A DNA stretch of 6,255 nucleotides, from NCBI GenBank assembly GCA_018302165.1, contig JAGWAA010000046.1, forward strand, positions 1-6,255, in the 5' to 3' direction. Origin of the DNA: Candidatus Woesearchaeota archaeon. Its GTDB lineage: Archaea > Nanobdellota > Nanobdellia > SCGC-AAA011-G17 > GW2011-AR17. The position numbers were made by a program, and so were the translations under genes. A model generated the notes under the pieces. It did not search any database, was not told where the DNA came from, and saw only the letters and a program-made list of their open reading frames with translations. Positions within the stretch are counted from its first letter, which is position 1. Every line of letters begins with the position of its first letter. Below, piece by piece: positions 5,736 through 6,255 of this stretch.

Positions 5736-5813
5736 GCATTAAACTGTAGCTCAGCCTGGGAGAGCACCACGCTGAAGACGTGGCTGTCGGGGGTTCAAAT
5801 CCCCCCGGTCTCA
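5734..5813 (+). tRNA. tRNA-Phe (anticodon GAA) with an interrupted 5' acceptor strand
   Basis: The cloverleaf reads as follows: T8 A9 at 5747-5748; D-stem GCTC/GAGC around AGCCTGGGA; anticodon stem CCACG/CGTGG with loop CTGAAGA, giving GAA; variable loop CTGTC; T-stem GGGGG/CCCCC with loop TTCAAAT; 3' acceptor strand CGGTCTC (5806-5812); discriminator A5813. CCA is not encoded. The seven bases directly before T8 (TAAACTG, 5740-5746) pair poorly with the 3' strand: positions 1 and 3 fail. Skipping CATTAA (5737-5742) joins GAG to ACTG and gives a full 7-bp stem with one G-U pair. The 5' end at 5734 assumes that reading. It may be a functional tRNA with a bulge, a tRNA with an odd insert, or a damaged gene. 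Confidence 0.88.
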
Positions 5814-5820
5814 TTTTTTT
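5814..5820 (+). terminator. T-run terminator after tRNA-Phe
   Basis: Seven consecutive T directly follow the discriminator base A5813. Oligo-T tracts are typical intrinsic termination signals for archaeal RNA polymerase. Confidence 0.65.
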
Positions 5821-5845
5821 AAATAAATTTATTCTATCCAAAAAG

Positions 5846-5859
5846 AAATATATATAAAT
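5846..5859 (+). promoter_or_regulatory. strong TATA box of the pilin-like gene
   Basis: AAATATATATAAAT, preceded by AAAAAG as a possible BRE, is the best TATA match in the window. It is centred about 40 nt before ATG 5893, so transcription should begin near 5878-5880 and leave a leader of about 13-15 nt that just holds the Shine-Dalgarno sequence. Confidence 0.65.
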
Positions 5860-5880
5860 CCCCTTAACTAAAACAAATTA

Positions 5881-5887
5881 GAGGTGA
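5881..5887 (+). promoter_or_regulatory. Shine-Dalgarno sequence GAGGTGA
   Basis: GAGGTGA is complementary to the 16S rRNA 3' end and ends 5 nt before ATG 5893, fixing that start codon. It is the only convincing ribosome binding site in the window; the other genes appear leaderless. Confidence 0.75.
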
Positions 5888-5892
5888 ATTAC

Positions 5893-6255
5893 ATGGATAA
5901 AAAAGGTGCAGTGGAACTTTCTATGACCACAATCATAATTATAGTCATAGGTATAACTATTCTTAGTTTAGGATTAGTCTGGATTCGTTCAGTATTTACA
6001 GATGTAGGTGAATTAACTTCAGGTGCTTTTGAGCAAGGAGAAACTCAAATTGCGGAAATCTTTGGTGGTTCTAACCAACCAGTAGCATTGTCTCCTTCAG
6101 AAACAACTTTAGCTCAGGGTGAAACAGCAACGGCATCGTTAGCAATAAACAATCTGGGTTCATCGACAGTTTCGAATGTTTATGCTGAAGTCTCTTCAAA
6201 AGCCTTGGGTGGTGCTGATGCTGAAACTTTAATTTGTGCATTTTCAGATACACTT
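5893..6255 (+). CDS. secreted pilin/archaellin-like protein with class III signal peptide (partial)
   Basis: The first 121 codons are present and the frame runs off the window. The N-terminus MDKKGAVELSMTTIIII is a class III signal: a short charged leader ending KKG (residues 3-5), predicted to be cut after G5 by a prepilin peptidase (PibD/FlaK type), then a hydrophobic helix to about W30 that would form the pilus core. From about residue 60 the sequence turns Ser/Thr/Ala-rich and beta-like (VALSPSETTLAQGETATASL, then INNLGSSTV), resembling an Ig-like or CARDB-like surface domain. Strong TATA box and Shine-Dalgarno sequence suggest high expression. It could be a pilin, a minor pilin or a membrane-anchored surface protein; assembly genes are not in view. 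Confidence 0.85.
   Translation, partial: MDKKGAVELSMTTIIIIVIGITILSLGLVWIRSVFTDVGELTSGAFEQGETQIAEIFGGSNQPVALSPSETTLAQGETATASLAINNLGSSTVSNVYAEVSSKALGGADAETLICAFSDTL

Noticed and set aside
5771..5785. Canonical intron at tRNA position 37/38
   Set aside because: The anticodon stem and loop are continuous, a perfect 5-bp stem with a 7-nt loop, so no intron lies there.
6071..6253. Minus-strand open frame opposite the pilin-like gene
   Set aside because: The plus frame has a Shine-Dalgarno sequence, TATA box and signal peptide; this frame is histidine- and leucine-rich noise.

Overview
The window is AT-rich and reads as the chromosome of a small-genome archaeon, most likely a DPANN lineage of the Woesearchaeota/Pacearchaeota/Nanoarchaeota kind. 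The lineage is an inference from gene content: a Dph2-type diphthamide enzyme, an archaeal/eukaryotic-type alpha2 glycyl-tRNA synthetase with a zinc ribbon, a class III (pilin/archaellin-type) signal peptide, a tRNA without encoded CCA, and TATA boxes about 26 nt ahead of start codons.

Layout. At 1-108 is the 3' end of an unidentified gene, overlapped by a short acylphosphatase gene (83-352). A deoxynucleoside kinase (405-1127) follows and overlaps, tail to tail, a minus-strand gene for tRNA 2-selenouridine synthase (SelU/MnmH, 1093-2052). Upstream of selU on the same strand is a small protein that faintly resembles the TraB/PrgY family (2084-2608). From a divergent promoter region (2609-2700) run a shortened Dph2 (2701-3303) and glycyl-tRNA synthetase (3328-4821). 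An isolated 30-bp GC-rich patch (4823-4852) separates the synthetase from a free-standing LAGLIDADG endonuclease-like gene (4882-5640). Then come two perfect copies of a 41-bp tandem repeat (5654-5735), a tRNA-Phe(GAA) with a disturbed 5' acceptor strand (about 5734-5813), and the start of a secreted pilin-like protein (5893 to the window end).

How the genes fit together. Most of the window concerns translation: tRNA wobble modification (SelU), elongation factor 2 modification (Dph2), glycine charging, and tRNA-Phe. The kinase and acylphosphatase are housekeeping or salvage functions. Nearly every protein gene has a T/A-rich box centred 25-28 nt before its ATG and no Shine-Dalgarno sequence, so the transcripts are probably leaderless. 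The pilin-like gene is the exception, with a clear GAGGTGA.

Most notable are the Dph2 that keeps only two of the three cysteine domains, an archaeal SelU in one polypeptide, and the tRNA-Phe whose acceptor stem pairs fully only if six bases are skipped and whose promoter lies inside a perfect tandem duplication.
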